Made by a program: the position numbers and the translations under genes. The notes below the pieces were generated by a model, which was not told the origin of the DNA, did not search any database, and worked only from the letters and a program-made list of their open reading frames with translations. Positions 62,287-64,000 of a stretch of DNA of 64,000 bases are shown here, in pieces. This stretch comes from Ignatzschineria cameli (GTDB lineage: Bacteria > Pseudomonadota > Gammaproteobacteria > Cardiobacteriales > Wohlfahrtiimonadaceae): assembly GCF_003121895.1 (NCBI RefSeq), contig NZ_QEWW01000002.1, forward strand, positions 62,001-126,000, written 5' to 3'. The number at the start of each line of letters is the position of its first letter. Position 1 is the stretch's first letter.

Positions 62287-63366
62287 ATGAGTGAGATCGA
62301 TTCCCGTTATGATCGTTTAGCCCGTTTTTATAAGATCGGTAAGATCGGAGTGAAGGCCTTTAATCGTGCAAATGTTGTGATTTTAGGGTGCGGTGCATTA
62401 GGCTCACAACATGCTGAGACATTAGCGCGCGCTGGCTTTGGGCGATTAACCTTGATCGATCGTGATTTTGTTGAGCGCTCTAATCTACAGCGGCAGACTC
62501 TCTTTACAGAGGATGATGCCGAAAATGCAACCCCAAAAGTGATCGCGCTTCAAAAGCATCTTGCTAAGATTAATTGTGATATTGAGGTCACTCCCCATAT
62601 TGTTGATGTCTCGAGTGATAATATTGAAGCTTTGATAGCGGGGCATGATCTATTACTCGATGGGACCGATAATCTTGCACTACGGATGTTGATCAATGAT
62701 GCCTGTTATAAGCAGGGGATACCGTGGATCTTCGGCTCTGCTTTAGAGAGTTATGGCATGAGTTATAATTTTAATTTTGACTCTGACCCTGAATCTAGTA
62801 CCTCCTTAGAGAGGAGAGATATTCGATCGAATCACCAGGCTGCGCCCTGTTTACGATGTCTCTTGCAGACACTGCCATTAGAGAGCCACGATACCTGTAG
62901 TTCTGTGGGGGTTATTCAGCCCATATTGCAGATGATCTCTAGTATCCAAACAACTGAAGCGATGAAATATTTTGCTGATCGCGAAGCGGTTAGAGAGACA
63001 CTCTTCTCTATCGATCTTTGGGATTTTCATCCTCAAAATATCTCCCTTCATCGCCTTAAAGATCCGGAGTGCCTAACATGCGGGCCTAATCCCACCTATC
63101 CTGCGCTTCATCAGAAAAAAAGAGAAGCGGAGCGACTCTGTGGTGATGGATCTGTGATGATTCGGGAAGTGGCACCGCTCAATCTCAAGCAGCTAAAAAA
63201 TCGTCTTGATCAGCGCCATATTGATTCTCAATATAATGAGTATTTTCTCAATATCCATCTTCCCTCACATCGGGTGATTCTCTTCGCTGATGGGCGGGGA
63301 ATTGTCTATGGTGTTATCGATACGGAGGAGGCGTTACAACTCTATAATAGAGTTGTGGCGTTTTAA
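62287..63366 (+). CDS. thiF: ThiF-type adenylyltransferase
   Basis: A 359-residue E1-like enzyme that adenylates the ThiS C-terminus. The ATP-binding GCGALGSQHAETLARAG is followed by LIDRDFVERSNLQRQTLF, DGTDNLALRMLIND, and two CxxC zinc pairs, APCLRC and CLTC. The final ~65 residues, after the second zinc pair, form a small domain resembling the C-terminal extension of MoeB/ThiF relatives (IHLPSHRVILFADGRG). Its place behind thiS-thiG favours ThiF over MoeB. It closes the operon. Confidence 0.9.
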   Translation: MSEIDSRYDRLARFYKIGKIGVKAFNRANVVILGCGALGSQHAETLARAGFGRLTLIDRDFVERSNLQRQTLFTEDDAENATPKVIALQKHLAKINCDIEVTPHIVDVSSDNIEALIAGHDLLLDGTDNLALRMLINDACYKQGIPWIFGSALESYGMSYNFNFDSDPESSTSLERRDIRSNHQAAPCLRCLLQTLPLESHDTCSSVGVIQPILQMISSIQTTEAMKYFADREAVRETLFSIDLWDFHPQNISLHRLKDPECLTCGPNPTYPALHQKKREAERLCGDGSVMIREVAPLNLKQLKNRLDQRHIDSQYNEYFLNIHLPSHRVILFADGRGIVYGVIDTEEALQLYNRVVAF

Positions 63367-63437
63367 TGGTGTTGAGCTCAATAAAGTCACTACCGAACAG
63401 AATCCTAATCGACCCTCCTATCACCAAAGTGTTTTAT

Positions 63438-64000
63438 CTATGCCGTTCGAAGATAGACCATTAAGCGCCCCCTATAAGGTTCATTATTCACCGGGGTTGT
63501 TAGGGGAAGCATCTCTATTAATTGAAAACCATATTGCGCCATAGCGCGCTTAAAGTGATTATGGTATCCCCGATTAGGATCGATAATCCAAACGGTACAC
63601 TCTTTCGCACCAAAGCGATCGATAAAGTGGGCAACATCAAGAGCGGCATCAGGCTCATAGAGGATATCGCTTGCAATAATATGATCATATTGGGATTTAA
63701 GGAGTGGCGCGTTGGTATCAGTTAAAGCGGGGGTAGGGACATCACCCCATTGACTATGTTTAAAGCGAATGGGAGGAATCTCATTCTGTAAGCTATTTTT
63801 CTGGAGAAATTTTCCGGCAAGAGGATGGCGATCACTCGCGGTAATATCGTAGCCTAAAATTTTGGCCGTCATACTCGCAATTCCAAGACCACAACCGATC
63901 TCAAGCAGTGTACTATTTTTGTCGATTGGGCGTTTAATCAACTTCAGGGCCAATTGAATACTTGAGGGCCAGAGCATACCAAAGAGAGGCCAAGCAGCAG
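63438..64000 (-). CDS. Class I SAM-dependent methyltransferase (partial, cut by right edge)
   Basis: At least 186 residues; the frame is still open at base 64000, so the true start lies outside. SAM-binding motif I is LLEIGCGLGIASMTA, with the acidic end of strand 2 in ITASDRHPLA and DHIIASDILYEP as motif II/post-motif. AAWPLFGMLWPSSIQLA upstream of motif I resembles lysine/protein N-methyltransferases of the Methyltransf_16 type, so a protein substrate is possible. It converges with thiF. ATG 63977 is internal. Confidence 0.82.
   Translation of the reverse strand, partial: AAWPLFGMLWPSSIQLALKLIKRPIDKNSTLLEIGCGLGIASMTAKILGYDITASDRHPLAGKFLQKNSLQNEIPPIRFKHSQWGDVPTPALTDTNAPLLKSQYDHIIASDILYEPDAALDVAHFIDRFGAKECTVWIIDPNRGYHNHFKRAMAQYGFQLIEMLPLTTPVNNEPYRGRLMVYLRTA

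Noticed and set aside
1-64000. tRNA or rRNA genes, insertion sequences, integrases, prophage genes or a replication origin
   Set aside because: I saw no tRNA-like arms with matching T-loop and acceptor, no transposase or integrase frame and no terminal inverted repeats. I did not run a search tool, so short tRNAs could have been missed.

Overview
The window reads as one continuous stretch of an AT-rich gammaproteobacterial chromosome. Housekeeping genes of clear gammaproteobacterial type are present (hemC, cmk, rpsA, ihfB, ispD/ispF, metG, prfC, recG, ispB). The gene set also fits a protein-rich animal habitat: hydroxyproline catabolism, GABA use, a haem/iron receptor under a Fur box, and a YadA-type adhesin. 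Together these suggest a fly- or wound-associated lineage such as Ignatzschineria or Wohlfahrtiimonas. That placement is an inference from content, not a sequence search. I see no tRNA, rRNA, CRISPR array, insertion sequence, integrase or prophage.

Layout. 1-2107: haem genes hemC and a fused hemD-hemX that runs off the left edge. 2635-10096: cmk, rpsA, ihfB, ispD-ispF, metG. 10382-11848: a short MgtE Mg2+ transporter behind an M-box riboswitch. 11971-14172: a universal stress protein and prfC. 14393-18732: a Fur-boxed TonB receptor and two tandem outer-membrane barrels. 19069-22276: murQ-anmK wall recycling, then a Kdo hydroxylase. 22532-27186: a LysE exporter, an FCD regulator, a CoA-disulfide-reductase-like enzyme with an esterase, and a Nudix hydrolase. 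27497-35717: a DyP peroxidase, gldA, an iron alcohol dehydrogenase, a K+-channel-like protein, a D-glutamate-cyclase-like protein and recG. 36407-40040: a trimeric autotransporter and a zinc protease. 40254-44694: the GABA cluster gabD, gabT and a permease. 45445-48940: an orphan lipoprotein, ispB and chaA. 49087-49656: a 181-bp tandem repeat array. 49793-57748: the hydroxyproline cluster with its divergent PAS-AraC regulator. 57788-59817: an AEC permease and a polyamine-type binding protein. 60141-63366: TPP riboswitch-tenI-thiS-thiG-thiF. The right edge cuts a methyltransferase gene.

How the parts work together. Hydroxyproline, abundant in collagen, would be epimerised, oxidised, deaminated and dehydrogenated to 2-oxoglutarate. 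GABA would pass through succinate semialdehyde to succinate. An AGCS symporter, an APC permease and an orphan binding protein would feed these routes. Two metabolite riboswitches (Mg2+ and thiamine pyrophosphate) are clear.

The main unexplained features are the three-copy 181-bp repeat next to chaA, and very frequent short tandem duplications (8-14 bp, about three copies) in the spacers, several of which touch stop codons. Other points of interest are the missing stop between hemD and hemX, a channel with a TLGSN filter in place of GYGD, MgtE without its N domain, and a binding protein paired with an AEC permease.
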